Assembly: GCA_001560895.1 (NCBI GenBank)
Contig: CP014326.1
Location: 1,438,001 to 1,502,000, forward strand
Origin: Streptococcus mitis
Lineage (GTDB): Bacteria > Bacillota > Bacilli > Lactobacillales > Streptococcaceae
Length of the DNA: 64,000 nt
Reading direction: 5' to 3'
The position numbers and the translations under genes were made by a program. This document shows positions 30,518-40,215 of the stretch, in pieces (position 1 is the stretch's first letter; each line of letters opens with the position of its first letter). The notes beneath the pieces are model-generated. The model did not search any database and was not told the DNA's origin. It worked only from the letters and a program-made list of their open reading frames with translations.

Positions 30518-31858
30518 ATGTCTGAAAAATCGCAATGGGGTTCTAAACTGGGCTTTATCCTAGCATCTGCTGGTTCAGCCATCGGACTTGGTGCCGTTTG
30601 GAAATTCCCCTACATGACTGCTACTAACGGTGGAGGAGGCTTTTTATTAGTCTTTCTCATTTCCACTATTCTAATCGGTTTCCCCCTATTACTGGCTGAA
30701 TTTGCCCTCGGCCGAAGTGCTGGTGTCTCTGGGATTAAAACCTTTGGAAAACTGGGCAAGAGTGGCAAGTACAACTTTATCGGTTGGATTGGTGCCTTTG
30801 CCCTCTTTATCCTCTTATCTTTCTATAGTGTTATTGGAGGATGGATTCTGGTTTATCTGGGTATTGAGTTTGGAAAATTGTTCCAACTTGGTGGAACGGG
30901 TGATTATGCTCAGTTATTTACTTCAATCATTTCCAATCCAGTCATTGCCCTAGGAGCTCAAGCTGCCTTTATCTTGTTGAATATCTTTATTGTATCACGT
31001 GGGGTTCAAAAAGGAATTGAAAGAGCTTCTAAGGTCATGATGCCCCTGCTCTTTATCATCTTTGTTGTCATCATTGGACGTTCTCTCAGTTTGCCAAATG
31101 CCATGGAAGGGGTTCTTTACTTCCTCAAACCAGACTTTTCTAAGCTGACAAGTGCTGGTCTCCTCTATGCTCTGGGACAATCTTTCTTTGCCCTCTCACT
31201 AGGGGTTACAGCCATGCTGACCTATGCTTCTTACTTGGATAAGAAAACCAATCTGGTCCAGTCAGGAATTTCCATCGTAGCAATGAACATCTCGGTATCC
31301 ATCATGGCAGGTCTAGCCATTTTCCCAGCCATGTCAGCCTTCAATATCCAGTCTGAAGGGGGACCAAGCTTGCTCTTTATCGTCTTGCCTCAACTCTTTA
31401 ACAAAATGCCTTTTGGAACCATTTTCTACATCCTCTTCCTCTTGCTCTTCCTCTTTGCGACGGTCACTTCTTCTGTCGTTATGTTGGAAATCAATGTAGG
31501 CAATATCACCAATCAGGACAATAGTCAGCGTGCTAAATGGAGTGTGATTTTGGGAATCTTGACCTTTGTCTTTGGAATTCCTTCAGCACTTTCTTACGGT
31601 GTTATGGCGGATGTTCATATCTTCGGTAAAACCTTCTTTGACGCTATGGACTTCTTGGTTTCCAATCTCCTCATGCCATTTGGAGCTCTCTGCCTTTCAC
31701 TTTTTACAGGCTATATCTTTAAGAAGGCTCTTGCTATGGAGGAATTCCATCTTGATGAAACAGCATGGAAACAGGGACTGTTCCAAGTCTGGCTCTTCCT
31801 TCTTCGCTTTATTATTCCAATCATCATCATCGTGGTCTTTATCGCCCAATTTATGTAA
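30518..31858 (+). CDS. Sodium-dependent transporter, NSS/SNF family
   Basis: Na+-coupled symporter of the neurotransmitter:sodium symporter family; bacterial relatives carry amino acids. The 446 residues have about 11-12 hydrophobic segments. The first contains SAIGLGAVWKFPYMTATNGGG, the family's unwound ion-binding helix signature. The ATG at 30518 is supported by AGGAG 7 nt upstream; the same frame extends to 30452 through the leader. The substrate is not known from sequence. Confidence 0.9.
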   Translation: MSEKSQWGSKLGFILASAGSAIGLGAVWKFPYMTATNGGGGFLLVFLISTILIGFPLLLAEFALGRSAGVSGIKTFGKLGKSGKYNFIGWIGAFALFILLSFYSVIGGWILVYLGIEFGKLFQLGGTGDYAQLFTSIISNPVIALGAQAAFILLNIFIVSRGVQKGIERASKVMMPLLFIIFVVIIGRSLSLPNAMEGVLYFLKPDFSKLTSAGLLYALGQSFFALSLGVTAMLTYASYLDKKTNLVQSGISIVAMNISVSIMAGLAIFPAMSAFNIQSEGGPSLLFIVLPQLFNKMPFGTIFYILFLLLFLFATVTSSVVMLEINVGNITNQDNSQRAKWSVILGILTFVFGIPSALSYGVMADVHIFGKTFFDAMDFLVSNLLMPFGALCLSLFTGYIFKKALAMEEFHLDETAWKQGLFQVWLFLLRFIIPIIIIVVFIAQFM

Positions 31859-31860
31859 TT

Positions 31861-31897
31861 AAAAAGGACTTGAGTAGTGAACTCAGGCCCTTTCTTT
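31861..31897. terminator. Terminator between converging NSS and manA genes
   Basis: AAAAAGGAC-TTGAGT and ACTCAGGCCCTTTCTTTTTT form an interrupted hairpin with T-rich ends. Confidence 0.65.
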
Positions 31898-31899
31898 TT

Positions 31900-32844
31900 T
31901 TATGGATGGCTAACAATTACTTCTAAACTTTGCCCTTCCAGAGTCCAAGCTTCAACATCACTTGGTAGGATAAAGTGGCTACCTTTTTGGATTGGATAGT
32001 TGTTCCCATCGACAGTCAGTTGACCTTGACCAGCTAAGACACTGAATAAGCTGTAGTCAGCTGTCTTTTCGAAGTCAACTTTTCCAGTAATTTCCCACTT
32101 GTAAACTGCAAAGAAATCATTGGATACAAGGAGAGTGGTACGCAAATCATCTGCTTTGACAGTCACAGGTCGGCTGTTAGCAGGCTCACCAATATTCAAA
32201 ACATCGATGGATTTTTCAAGATGAAGCTCACGCAAGTTGCCATTATCATCCTTGCGGTCAAAGTCATAGACACGGTAGGTTGTATCACTAGACTGTTGGG
32301 TTTCAAGAATTAAGATGCCTGCCCCGATAGCGTGCATGGTTCCGCTTGGTACATAGAAGAAATCTCCAGCCTTAACAGGGACTTTGGTCAGCAAGGCATC
32401 CCAGTTTTTATCTTCAATTTGCTGACGGAGTTCTTCTTTTGACTTGGCATTGTGACCGTAAATAATCTCTGAGCCTTCATCTGCTGCAATGATGTACCAG
32501 CATTCTGTTTTTCCGAGTTCGCCTTCATGCTCCAGTCCATAAGCATCGTCTGGGTGAACTTGAACGCTGAGCCAGTCGTTGGCATCCAGAATTTTGGTCA
32601 ACAGTGGAAATACAGGCTCAGGACGATTGCCAAACAATTCACGATGTTCCGCATACAAAGTAGCAAGGTCTGTTCCCTCAAAACGACCATTGGCCACCTT
32701 TGAAACGCCATTTGGATGGGCTGAGATGGCCCAGTATTCTCCGATTTTTTCACTTGGGATGTCGTAGCCAAACTCATCACGTAGCTTGGTTCCACCCCAG
32801 ATTTTTTCTTGCATAACTGATTGTAAAAATAATGGTTCTGACAT
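31900..32844 (-). CDS. manA: Mannose-6-phosphate isomerase, class I
   Basis: Interconverts mannose-6-P and fructose-6-P; Zn2+ enzyme of the cupin fold. The 314 residues are the short Firmicutes form. Metal-site motifs are SVQVHPDD (about 95-102) and GKTECWYI (about 114-121), and VPSGTMHAIGAG (about 168-179) follows. It has its own extended -10 promoter embedded after the upstream terminator. Confidence 0.95.
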   Translation of the reverse strand: MSEPLFLQSVMQEKIWGGTKLRDEFGYDIPSEKIGEYWAISAHPNGVSKVANGRFEGTDLATLYAEHRELFGNRPEPVFPLLTKILDANDWLSVQVHPDDAYGLEHEGELGKTECWYIIAADEGSEIIYGHNAKSKEELRQQIEDKNWDALLTKVPVKAGDFFYVPSGTMHAIGAGILILETQQSSDTTYRVYDFDRKDDNGNLRELHLEKSIDVLNIGEPANSRPVTVKADDLRTTLLVSNDFFAVYKWEITGKVDFEKTADYSLFSVLAGQGQLTVDGNNYPIQKGSHFILPSDVEAWTLEGQSLEVIVSHP

Positions 32845-32874
32845 CTTGATCTCCTGTCTGATTTTTCTCCCCTC

Positions 32875-32883
32875 ATTATAGCA
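32875..32883 (-). promoter_or_regulatory. Extended -10 promoter of manA
   Basis: TGC-TATAAT directly after the T7 tail of the upstream terminator (minus strand). Confidence 0.6.
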
Positions 32884-32911
32884 AAAAAAGAGTTCCAGTT
32901 GAACTCTTTTT
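32883..32911. terminator. Terminator of the VOC gene
   Basis: AAAGAGTTC-CAGTT-GAACTCTTT with A and T tracts on both sides. It lies about 95 nt after the VOC stop; bases 32912-33006 show nothing else. Confidence 0.75.
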
Positions 32912-33006
32912 CACATCTTATAAAGTAGGGAGAAGATTTTATAAAAATAGTGAATAAATCCCTTCTTATGCTATAACTTTTGTTGGCGATCAAACTCTAC
33001 TATGTC

Positions 33007-33354
33007 CTATTTCATACGATAAAAATCAATCACTAGACCAGCAGGGCCTTTAACTAATAAGGACTCTGTTCCCCAATCCGTTTCACAAGGACCGTGTAAA
33101 ATCTCGACACCGATCTCTTTTAAACGTTGGTAATTCTGATTTAGATCCTCAACCTCAATATGAAGAATGATTCCTGACCGAAAGTTTTCCAAAGGAATCA
33201 AATGATTTTGGGACAACATCAGACAGTGACTGCCAATCGTAAACTGAGCAAAACTGTCATCAACATAATCTGACTTTTTATCCAAAATACGCTCCAAGTC
33301 AGCACAGACTTGGGGAACATCTGAAACGATAATATCTAATTGATTTAAATTCAT
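33007..33354 (-). CDS. VOC-superfamily (glyoxalase-like) protein
   Basis: 115-residue single-domain protein of the vicinal oxygen chelate fold (LDIIVSDVPQVCADLERIL at the start, GPAGLVIDFYRMK at the end). Substrate unknown; relatives include glyoxalases and resistance dioxygenases. GGAGGA lies 6 nt before the ATG and is intact, but an IS begins 20 nt upstream of the start, so any promoter or read-through from spxB has been displaced. Confidence 0.75.
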   Translation of the reverse strand: MNLNQLDIIVSDVPQVCADLERILDKKSDYVDDSFAQFTIGSHCLMLSQNHLIPLENFRSGIILHIEVEDLNQNYQRLKEIGVEILHGPCETDWGTESLLVKGPAGLVIDFYRMK

Positions 33355-33365
33355 TTACTATCCTC

Positions 33366-33373
33366 CATAAAAA
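33366..33373. repeat. 8-bp target duplication, left of the IS
   Basis: CATAAAAA, identical to 34788-34795 on the other side of the element. Confidence 0.9.
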
Positions 33374-34787
33374 GGCTCTATAATATTTGTAGTGGGTAAA
33401 TCCCCTATGGATATTATGGAGCCTATTTTGTTGTAGAAAAAAAGTCCCATAAGATCTATAATGAAAAGCAACCAAACCATCATTAGAAAGAATCCTATGG
33501 AACAATTACATTTTATCACAAAATTACTAGACATTAAAGACCCAAATATCCAAATTATGGATGTCATTAATAGGAATACCCACAAGGAAATCATCGCTAA
33601 ACTGGACTACGACGCTCCATCTTGTCCTGAGTGTGGAAGTCAAATGAAGAAATATGACTTCCAAAAACCGTCTAAGGTTCCTTACCTTGAAACGACTGGT
33701 ATGCCTACTAGAATTCTCCTTAGAAAACGTCGATTCAAGTGCTATCATTGCTCGAAAATGATGGTAGCTGAGACTTCTCTCGTCAAGAAGAATCACCAAA
33801 TCCCTCGTATCATCAACCAAAAGATTGCCCAGAAGCTAATTGAGAAGACTTCTATGACCGATATTGCCCGTCAGCTGTCTATTTCAACTTCAACTGTTAT
33901 TCGCAAGCTCAATGACTTCTGTTTTAAGTCTGATTTTTCTTACCTCCCTGAGATTATGTCCTGGGACGAATATGCCTTCACTAAGGGAAAGATGAGTTTC
34001 ATTGCTCAAGATTTTGATAAGCTCAATATTATCACTGTTCTTGAGGGTAGAACACAAACTATCATAAGAAATCATTTTCTGCGCTACAATCGCTCTGTTC
34101 GTTGTCAGGTGAAAATCATTACTATGGATATGTTTAGTCCTTACTATGACTTGGCTAAACATCTTTTTCCGTATGCCAAAATCGTTCTAGATCGCTTCCA
34201 CATTGTACAACATCTTAGCCGTGCTATGAGTCGTGTTCGTGTCCAAATCATGAAGCAATTTGAGCGAAAATCTCATGAATATAAGGCTATCAAGCGCTAC
34301 TGGAAACTCATTCAACAGGATAGCCGTAAACTGAGTGATAAGCGATTTTATCGCCCTACTTTTCGCATGCACTTAACCAATAAAGAGATTATTGACAAGC
34401 TTTTGAGCTATTCAGAAGACTTGAAACACCACTATCATCTCTATCAACTCTTGCTTTTTCACTTTCAGAATAAGGAACCGGAGAAATTTTTCGGACTCAT
34501 TGAGGAAAATCTAAAGAAAGTTCATCCTCTTTTTAAGACTGTCTTTAAAACCTTTCTAAAGGACAAAGAGAAAATCGTCAATGCCCTTCAGTTACCCTAT
34601 TCTAATGCCAAATTAGAAGCAACCAATAATCTCATCAAACTTATCAAACGCAATGCCTTTGGTTTTCGGAACTTTGAAAACTTCAAAAAACGGATTTTTA
34701 TCGCTCTGAATATCAAAAAAGAAAGGACGAAATTTGTCCTTTCTCGAGCTTAGCTTTTCTTCAACCCACTACAGTTGACAAAGAGCC
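33374..34787 (+). mobile_element. ISL3-family insertion sequence, IS1167-like, complete
   Basis: 1414 bp bounded by imperfect inverted ends (GGCTCT...TGTAGTGGGT on the left; ACCCACTACAGTTGACAAAGAGCC on the right in shortened form). Perfect 8-bp target repeats CATAAAAA flank it, as expected for ISL3 elements. One uninterrupted transposase gene fills it. The intact ends, duplications and frame imply a recent and possibly still active insertion. Confidence 0.92.
33497..34753 (+). CDS. ISL3-family transposase
   Basis: 418 residues from ATG at 33497. An N-terminal zinc-finger-like CPECGSQM...CYHCSKMM (about residues 35-85) binds the ends, an HTH region follows (MTDIARQLSISTSTVIRKL), then the DDE domain: Asp in MSWDEYAF, Asp in IVLDRFHIVQHL, and Glu in NAKLEATNNLIK near residue 375. 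The frame extends upstream to an ATG at 33461, but that overlaps a TATAAT box, so 33497 is favoured. No truncation. Confidence 0.93.
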   Translation: MEQLHFITKLLDIKDPNIQIMDVINRNTHKEIIAKLDYDAPSCPECGSQMKKYDFQKPSKVPYLETTGMPTRILLRKRRFKCYHCSKMMVAETSLVKKNHQIPRIINQKIAQKLIEKTSMTDIARQLSISTSTVIRKLNDFCFKSDFSYLPEIMSWDEYAFTKGKMSFIAQDFDKLNIITVLEGRTQTIIRNHFLRYNRSVRCQVKIITMDMFSPYYDLAKHLFPYAKIVLDRFHIVQHLSRAMSRVRVQIMKQFERKSHEYKAIKRYWKLIQQDSRKLSDKRFYRPTFRMHLTNKEIIDKLLSYSEDLKHHYHLYQLLLFHFQNKEPEKFFGLIEENLKKVHPLFKTVFKTFLKDKEKIVNALQLPYSNAKLEATNNLIKLIKRNAFGFRNFENFKKRIFIALNIKKERTKFVLSRA

Positions 34788-34795
34788 CATAAAAA
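34788..34795. repeat. 8-bp target duplication, right of the IS
   Basis: CATAAAAA, matching the left copy; its A-run is the T-tract of the spxB terminator on the minus strand. Confidence 0.9.
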
Positions 34796-34818
34796 GACCG
34801 GATTGCTCCGATCTTTTT
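34791..34818 (-). terminator. Terminator of spxB
   Basis: AAAAAGATCGG pairs with CCGGTCTTTTT (one G-U) on the minus strand, 17 nt after the spxB stop. The IS target site lies in its T-tract. Confidence 0.85.
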
Positions 34819-34834
34819 AAGTTCCACGAAGGAA

Positions 34835-36610
34835 TTATTTAATTGCGCGTGATTGCAATCCTTCTTCTTCCAAGAAGAGACGGAATGGTACGAGTTCTTC
34901 TGCTTCGTATTTTTCCTTGAAGGCTTTGATCGCTTCTTCTGAGTGTTGTTTTGGATCCAATTCAAGTACTTCTACTGGAAGTGGACGGTGATGAGTGATG
35001 CGAGCATCGATAACAACAGTTTTACCTTCTTTGTTCAATTTAACAGCTTCTGCAACAACTGCATCGATGTCTTCGATACGGTCAACTGTAAATCCAACAG
35101 CTCCTTGAGCTTCAGCGATTTTCGCATAGTCAGCATTAGGGAAGTCACAACCAAACAAGTGTTTGTTTGTGTCTTCGTATTTGTCCTTGATGAAGGCATA
35201 TTTACCATTCGAAAAGACAACGTTGATAACTGGAAGGTCGTATTGAACGTTTGTGATAACGTCTGGGTAGCACATGTTGAATGCACCGTCACCCATGATG
35301 TTCCATACTTGGCGATCTGGATTGTCTTTCTTAGCAGCGATACCACCAGGAAGGGCAATACCCATTGTCGCAAAGAGTGGAGATGTACGCCACATGTTCT
35401 TAGGTGTCATGTGAAGGTGACGAGTAGATGTTTGAGTAGTGTCACCTACGTCGATTGAATAGATAGCGTCTTGATCAGCATGTTTGTTGATTGCATTGTA
35501 AACTTGATACAATTGCAATTCACCCTCAGTTTTACCTTCGAGTTTGTTCATGTAATCACGCCAGTTTTGGTTGTTCTTAACGTTTGCACGCCACCATGGA
35601 GTAGATTCAACTGGGTTCACTTTGTCAAGGATAGCTTTAGCTGCTTGACCTGCATCACCAAGGATTGAAGCGTCAAGGGCGTGACGTTTACCAAGTTTGT
35701 AAGGGTCGATATCAACTTGGATGAATTTTTCAGTATTCTTGAATGCTTCGTAAACTTCAGCAAATGGGAAGTTTGAACCAAGGAAAAGAACTGTGTCTGC
35801 TTCAAAGACCACTTCGTTGGCTGGTTTCCAACCAACACGGTAAGCAGAACCTGTCAAACCTTCATAGTTCCATTCGAAAGCTTCAAAGTTTTTACCAGTT
35901 GTGATGATTGGTGCTTTGATTTTACGTGACAATTCAGTAATCACTTCACCAGCTTTAACACCACCGTAACCAGCATAGATAACTGGACGTTCAGCATTGT
36001 TCAAGATTTCAACAGCTTTGTCGATTTCAACTTCGTTCAAAGCAGGAGCGATGAATGAACGCTCGTATGAACCTGATCCATAGTATGAGTTTTCGTCGAT
36101 TTCTTGGAAACCGAAGTTTACTGGGATTTCAACGACAGCTGGACCTTTTTTAGAAACTGCAGCACGGCAAGCTTCGTCGATTACTTTTGGCAATTGCTCA
36201 GCGTAAGCTACACGTTTGTTGTATACAGCGATACCGTTGTACATTGGGTTTTGGTTAAGCTCTTGGAAAGCATCCATGTTGAGTTCGTTCACTGGACGTG
36301 ATCCAAGGATTGCTAGGAATGGAGTGTTATCCATAGCTGCATCGTAAACACCGTTGATCAAGTGAGTCGCACCAGGTCCACCTGAACCAACTGCAACCCC
36401 GATTGAGCCGCCGAATTTAGCTTGCATAACCGCTGCAAGAGCACCTGTTTCTTCATGGCGAACTTGCAAGAAGCGGATATCTTTGTCTTCAGCCAAAGCA
36501 TCCATCAATGAGCTGAGTGTTCCTGATGGGATACCGTAGATTGTGTCTACGCCCCATGTTTTCAATACATTAAGCATTGCTGCAGATGCAGTAATTTTCC
36601 CTTGAGTCAT
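34835..36610 (-). CDS. spxB: Pyruvate oxidase (H2O2-forming)
   Basis: FAD- and TPP-dependent oxidation of pyruvate to acetyl phosphate, CO2 and H2O2, the main peroxide source in pneumococcus and relatives. The 591 residues show the N-terminal TPP-family domain ([17 protein letters not shown] with the catalytic Glu, about residue 53), a central FAD domain, and the C-terminal TPP motif [21 protein letters not shown] (GDG at about 439). The promoter region has two cre-like boxes. It depends on TPP, made by the nearby thi genes. Confidence 0.96.
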   Translation of the reverse strand: MTQGKITASAAMLNVLKTWGVDTIYGIPSGTLSSLMDALAEDKDIRFLQVRHEETGALAAVMQAKFGGSIGVAVGSGGPGATHLINGVYDAAMDNTPFLAILGSRPVNELNMDAFQELNQNPMYNGIAVYNKRVAYAEQLPKVIDEACRAAVSKKGPAVVEIPVNFGFQEIDENSYYGSGSYERSFIAPALNEVEIDKAVEILNNAERPVIYAGYGGVKAGEVITELSRKIKAPIITTGKNFEAFEWNYEGLTGSAYRVGWKPANEVVFEADTVLFLGSNFPFAEVYEAFKNTEKFIQVDIDPYKLGKRHALDASILGDAGQAAKAILDKVNPVESTPWWRANVKNNQNWRDYMNKLEGKTEGELQLYQVYNAINKHADQDAIYSIDVGDTTQTSTRHLHMTPKNMWRTSPLFATMGIALPGGIAAKKDNPDRQVWNIMGDGAFNMCYPDVITNVQYDLPVINVVFSNGKYAFIKDKYEDTNKHLFGCDFPNADYAKIAEAQGAVGFTVDRIEDIDAVVAEAVKLNKEGKTVVIDARITHHRPLPVEVLELDPKQHSEEAIKAFKEKYEAEELVPFRLFLEEEGLQSRAIK

Positions 36611-36668
36611 AATGATAACTCTCCTTCAAATATTTTTAAATCTACTAAAAAAGGTTTCATATAGCTTT

Positions 36669-36681
36669 TGAAAACGTTTCA
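36669..36681. promoter_or_regulatory. cre box in the spxB leader
   Basis: TGAAAACGTTTCA, a perfect-palindrome CcpA-type site, 59 nt before the spxB ATG. Confidence 0.75.
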
Positions 36682-36770
36682 GCAAATTTTTACTCTACTA
36701 ATTTACCACATTTAGTTCGACTTTTCTAAGAATCTGCTCAGAAGTTTCTATTCTCTATTACAGTACAGTT

Positions 36771-36784
36771 TGAAAACGTTTTTA
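36771..36784. promoter_or_regulatory. Second cre-like box upstream of spxB
   Basis: TGAAAACGTTTTTA, about 160 nt upstream of the ATG; the 100-nt spacing between boxes would allow looping or separate effects. An extended -10-like TGTGG-TAAATT lies between them near 36700. Confidence 0.55.
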
Positions 36785-36800
36785 ATATCTGTTTTATAAT

Positions 36801-36823
36801 AAAAAGCGAGCAAGCCCGCTTTT
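36801..36823 (-). terminator. Terminator of the cop operon
   Basis: AAAAGCG-GGCTTGCT-CGCTTTTT on the minus strand; it overlaps the copA stop codon. Confidence 0.75.
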
Positions 36824-39065
36824 AATCTATTTTACTAAAGTTTAGTAAGAGTGAACTAGTCAGAACGGATACAGAACTAAAGGCCATAGCTAGACCTGCC
36901 AGTTCTGGATTGAGGGCCAGTCCAACACCTGAAAAGACTCCTGCTGCAATCGGAATTCCGGCGACATTGTAGATAAAGGCCCAGAAAAGATTGAGCAAAA
37001 TTCGATTAAAGGTTTTCTTACTCATGTCGAAGGCACGAACCACTCCTAAAAGATTATTGGTTGTCAAGACCAAATCTGCTGACTCGATAGCGATATCTGT
37101 TCCAGCTCCCATAGCAATCCCCACATCTGCTACACTAAGAGCAGGAGCATCATTGATGCCATCACCAACAAAGGCTACTTTTCCTGACTGTTGCAGTTTA
37201 TGAATTTCATGGGCTTTTTCTTCTGGTAAGACACCTGCAATGACCTCTTCGATTCCAATCTGATCTGCAATAGCACGCGCCACACCTGCATTGTCTCCTG
37301 TCAGCATGACTGTTTTAAGACCTCGTTTTTTCAACTGACTGATGGCAAGCTTAGCATTTTCCTTAGGAATATCTTGCAAAGCAAGCAAGCCTTTGATTTC
37401 ATTGTCAACAGCCAAGAAAACAACTGTCTTAGCTTCTGTTTCCAGTTCTTCTAGTTTTTCTTGATAAGTGCTAGAAATGTTCATGTCATCCAGCATTTTA
37501 GCATTTCCAAGCAAAACTTGTCTTCCATTGATTTGCCCTGAGACACCTTTTCCGTGCAAGGCTTGGAAATTTTCAACAGTTTGAAGCTCAAGTCCAGCTT
37601 CACTCGCTCGTTTCACAACGGCTTCAGCCAGTGGGTGTTGAGAAGCTTCTTCCAAGGAAGCTGCCAATCCAAGCACTTCTACTTCGTCGCCGATGATATC
37701 TGTGACCACAGGTTTCCCTTCAGTCAAAGTCCCGGTCTTATCAAAGACGATAGTTTGAACTTTCTGGATTTCCTGTAGAACCGTTCCATTTTTGAGGAGA
37801 ACCCCCATCTTGGCACTACGACCTGTCCCTACCATAAGGGCTGTCGGTGTTGCAAGTCCCAAGGCACAAGGGCAGGCGATAATCAAAACCGCCACTCCAT
37901 AGAGCAGAGAGGACACAAAGCTGGCACCAAGCACGACTACACTATCCCTGAGCAAGACAAACCAGACCCAAAAGGTCACGATTCCTAAAATGACAACTGC
38001 TGGGACAAAAATCCCTGAAATCTTATCTGTCAAATCCTGAATCGGTGCGCGACTGGTCTGAGCTTTCTTCACAAAATCCACAATCTGAGCCAAAACAGTC
38101 TCTGAACCAACTTTTTCTGCTCTAAAAACAAGTGTTCCACTATTATTGAGGGTTGAGCCAATGACGGTATCTCCAACTGTCTTGTCCACAGGCAGACTCT
38201 CACCTGTCACCATAGACTCATCAATACTAGAGATACCTTCTACTACGACACCATCAACCGCAATCTTTTCACCGGGACGCACTCGAATCAGATCACCTAC
38301 CTTGACTTGCTCCAAAGGAACTTGAACATAGTTATCCTCACGCAAGACTTCTGCAGTTTTAGCCTGCAAGTCAAGTAATTTCTCCACAGCTTGGGAAGTA
38401 TTTTTCCGCATTTTCTCCTCAAAAACAGCTCCCATAAGAACGAAGAAGAAGATAAATGCAGCACTTTCAAAGTAAACGGGGAGACCAGCGAAGAGGGCAA
38501 CTAGACTATAGAAATAAGCTACTAGGGTTCCCAGAGCAACCAAGGTATCCATGTTGGCATTGTGCTTTTTAAAACTAGCCCAAGCACTTTGGATATAAGG
38601 ACCACCTGCTACTAGCATAATCGGTGTTGTGGCTAAAAAGGTGCCCCAACGCATGACTTGGTGACTAATTCCTCCTGTCGACATCCCAATCATGAGGATC
38701 ACAAGAGGCACAGTAAAGATACTGGTAATCCAAAAACGCTGTAAAAGTGATAGAGATTTTCGAGTCTTCTCAACAACTGTATAACTTCCTTTTTGCATCT
38801 TCATACCACAAGAAAATTCATGTTGACCTAATTCTTGAGGTGTAAAACGAATGACTTTCTCCTCATCTACGCCGATTGGTTCCAAGATGCCTTCTTCTTC
38901 AAACAGAATTTCCTTGTAACAGTTTGAAGGAGTTGCTCGATGAAAGGTGATCTCAGCTGGAATCCCTTTTTGAAGCTGTATATGAGCTGGATGGTAGCCT
39001 TTGTCTGCCGTGATACGGATTTTTTGAACACCATTTTCAAGACTTGCTTTTACAATTTCAGTCAT
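36822..39065 (-). CDS. copA: Copper-exporting P1B ATPase with cupredoxin-like N-terminus
   Basis: Exports Cu+ using ATP. 747 residues. Instead of CxxC metal-binding domains the N-terminus (1-100) is a cupredoxin-like domain with the copper ligand segment FSCGMKMQ (about 84-91). Six to eight membrane helices follow. The core has the transmembrane CPC in [11 protein letters not shown], the phosphorylation loop [10 protein letters not shown], the HP dipeptide in ASQHPLAEA, and [10 protein letters not shown]. This domain layout matches pneumococcal CopA. It is the last gene of copY-cupA-copA. Confidence 0.95.
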   Translation of the reverse strand: MTEIVKASLENGVQKIRITADKGYHPAHIQLQKGIPAEITFHRATPSNCYKEILFEEEGILEPIGVDEEKVIRFTPQELGQHEFSCGMKMQKGSYTVVEKTRKSLSLLQRFWITSIFTVPLVILMIGMSTGGISHQVMRWGTFLATTPIMLVAGGPYIQSAWASFKKHNANMDTLVALGTLVAYFYSLVALFAGLPVYFESAAFIFFFVLMGAVFEEKMRKNTSQAVEKLLDLQAKTAEVLREDNYVQVPLEQVKVGDLIRVRPGEKIAVDGVVVEGISSIDESMVTGESLPVDKTVGDTVIGSTLNNSGTLVFRAEKVGSETVLAQIVDFVKKAQTSRAPIQDLTDKISGIFVPAVVILGIVTFWVWFVLLRDSVVVLGASFVSSLLYGVAVLIIACPCALGLATPTALMVGTGRSAKMGVLLKNGTVLQEIQKVQTIVFDKTGTLTEGKPVVTDIIGDEVEVLGLAASLEEASQHPLAEAVVKRASEAGLELQTVENFQALHGKGVSGQINGRQVLLGNAKMLDDMNISSTYQEKLEELETEAKTVVFLAVDNEIKGLLALQDIPKENAKLAISQLKKRGLKTVMLTGDNAGVARAIADQIGIEEVIAGVLPEEKAHEIHKLQQSGKVAFVGDGINDAPALSVADVGIAMGAGTDIAIESADLVLTTNNLLGVVRAFDMSKKTFNRILLNLFWAFIYNVAGIPIAAGVFSGVGLALNPELAGLAMAFSSVSVLTSSLLLNFSKID

Positions 39066-39074
39066 ATCATTCTC

Positions 39075-39446
39075 CTATTCTACAATCATCTTGCCGTGCA
39101 TCATATTCATGCCACAAGAGAAACCATACTCTCCAGCCTGCTCAGGCGTGATTTCCACTATATACTCTTCCCCCATAGGCAGGTCCGCATGGACACCAAA
39201 GTCTGGAAAAACAATTTGGTCCAAACATGGTGAAGGATCCTTGCGGTCAAAGACAATGCGGGCTGGCACTGATTTCTTGAGGATAATCAACTCAGGCGTA
39301 TAGCCCCCCATGACCTCCACTCGAATCTCTTGGTAGCCCTTTTTTTGCTGGGCTTTTTGTCCAGATTTTTCAGGCTTTTTGAAAAACCAAAACAAGATAA
39401 ACGCGATAAGGGTAATACAAACAATGGTTACAATACTATTTAACAT
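39075..39446 (-). CDS. cupA: Membrane-anchored cupredoxin-like copper chaperone
   Basis: 123 residues: one N-terminal membrane anchor (about 4-21), a basic linker, then a cupredoxin-like domain with copper ligands in FSCGMNMMHGKM (about 108-119). In pneumococcus CupA takes up cytoplasmic Cu+ and passes it to CopA. The N-terminal domain of CopA resembles it, sharing the SCGM motif. It lies 9 nt before copA. Confidence 0.93.
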   Translation of the reverse strand: MLNSIVTIVCITLIAFILFWFFKKPEKSGQKAQQKKGYQEIRVEVMGGYTPELIILKKSVPARIVFDRKDPSPCLDQIVFPDFGVHADLPMGEEYIVEITPEQAGEYGFSCGMNMMHGKMIVE

Positions 39447-39456
39447 GACGTCTCCT

Positions 39457-39852
39457 TTACATACAATTACATCTTACTTCTGTTACAGCACTTGATTTCT
39501 TCTTAGAAATCGCAGCTTCCAAGTCAGCCAAGTCAGCCAGAGTAAAATCACATTCCATAATCAAATCAGCCAACAAGTTCTTAATCCTACGGGAACAAAC
39601 CTTGTCTTTAATATCTTGGACAAGCAAGTCTCGGCTTTGATCTAGAGTTAAAAGGGCTGAATAGACAAAGGACTTGCCTTCTTTTTTCCTTGTCAGACAT
39701 TCTTTCTCAACCAAACGAGCCAAAAGAGTTTGAATGGTCGACTTGGACCAGTCGAACCGCTCCGCCAGAACCCTGATCAAATCCGTACTGGTCTGTTCCC
39801 CCTGCATCCAAATAATCTTCATGACCTGCCATTCTGCATCTGAAATCTGCAT
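39457..39852 (-). CDS. copY: Copper-responsive repressor CopY
   Basis: 131-residue BlaI/MecI-type winged-helix repressor that leaves DNA when Cu+ displaces Zn2+. The ATG at 39852 is preceded by GGAGGT 6 nt away; an upstream in-frame start at 39882 lies in the operator region. The C-terminus ends with CNCM (VRCNCM), a shortened copy of the CxCx4CxC metal motif of other CopY proteins. Confidence 0.93.
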   Translation of the reverse strand: MQISDAEWQVMKIIWMQGEQTSTDLIRVLAERFDWSKSTIQTLLARLVEKECLTRKKEGKSFVYSALLTLDQSRDLLVQDIKDKVCSRRIKNLLADLIMECDFTLADLADLEAAISKKKSSAVTEVRCNCM

Positions 39853-39867
39853 AATCACACCTCCAAA

Positions 39868-39922
39868 ATCTACATTTGTCAATTACAATTATCAGTATAC
39901 TCTTAAAATCTACATTTGTCAA
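39868..39922 (-). promoter_or_regulatory. cop promoter with two CopY operators
   Basis: TTGACA (39922-39917), 17-nt spacer, TATACT (39899-39894). GACAAATGTAGAT, a match to the CopY consensus KACANNYGTMRNY, occurs twice on the minus strand, at 39908-39920 (over the -35) and 39868-39880 (downstream of the start point), 40 nt apart. Confidence 0.88.
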
Positions 39923-40013
39923 CTATAAAATTAATCTTTTCTTTAAAAAATAGAATTTTAATCATTTGATAAAGGATTTCCAATCAAATCTTACTATATA
40001 AACTATAAAAATA

Positions 40014-40022
40014 TGCTATACT
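40014..40022 (+). promoter_or_regulatory. Extended -10 promoter of thiD
   Basis: TGC-TATACT about 19 nt before the TPP aptamer; no clear -35. Confidence 0.6.
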
Positions 40023-40040
40023 AAAGAAAAAAGAAAACAA

Positions 40041-40121
40041 CCACTAGGGGTGCGTAAAGCTGAGATTAACGACTGTTAGACCCTTTGACTCAATCTAGGT
40101 AATGCTAGCTGATGGAAGTGG
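40041..40121 (+). ncRNA. TPP riboswitch (THI element) upstream of thiD
   Basis: Contains the conserved strings AGGGGTGC, GCTGAGAT and ACCCTTTG, closed by CCACT/AGTGG (P1). The 90 nt downstream can form GGAAATGATGA.../...TATTTTCC, a possible expression platform, but no clear terminator is seen, so control of translation initiation is possible. Confidence 0.92.
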
Positions 40122-40215
40122 AAATGATGATGAGGAATATCGTCTTCTATTATTTTCCTAAAACAGACTTGCTTGTTCTTAAGAATACAAACTTCAGTTG
40201 GTTGGGAGATTTTAG

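Noticed and set aside
33461..33496. Upstream ATG for the transposase
   Set aside because: The ATG at 33461 is part of a TATAATG -10-like box; the IS1167-type protein starts MEQLHF at 33497.
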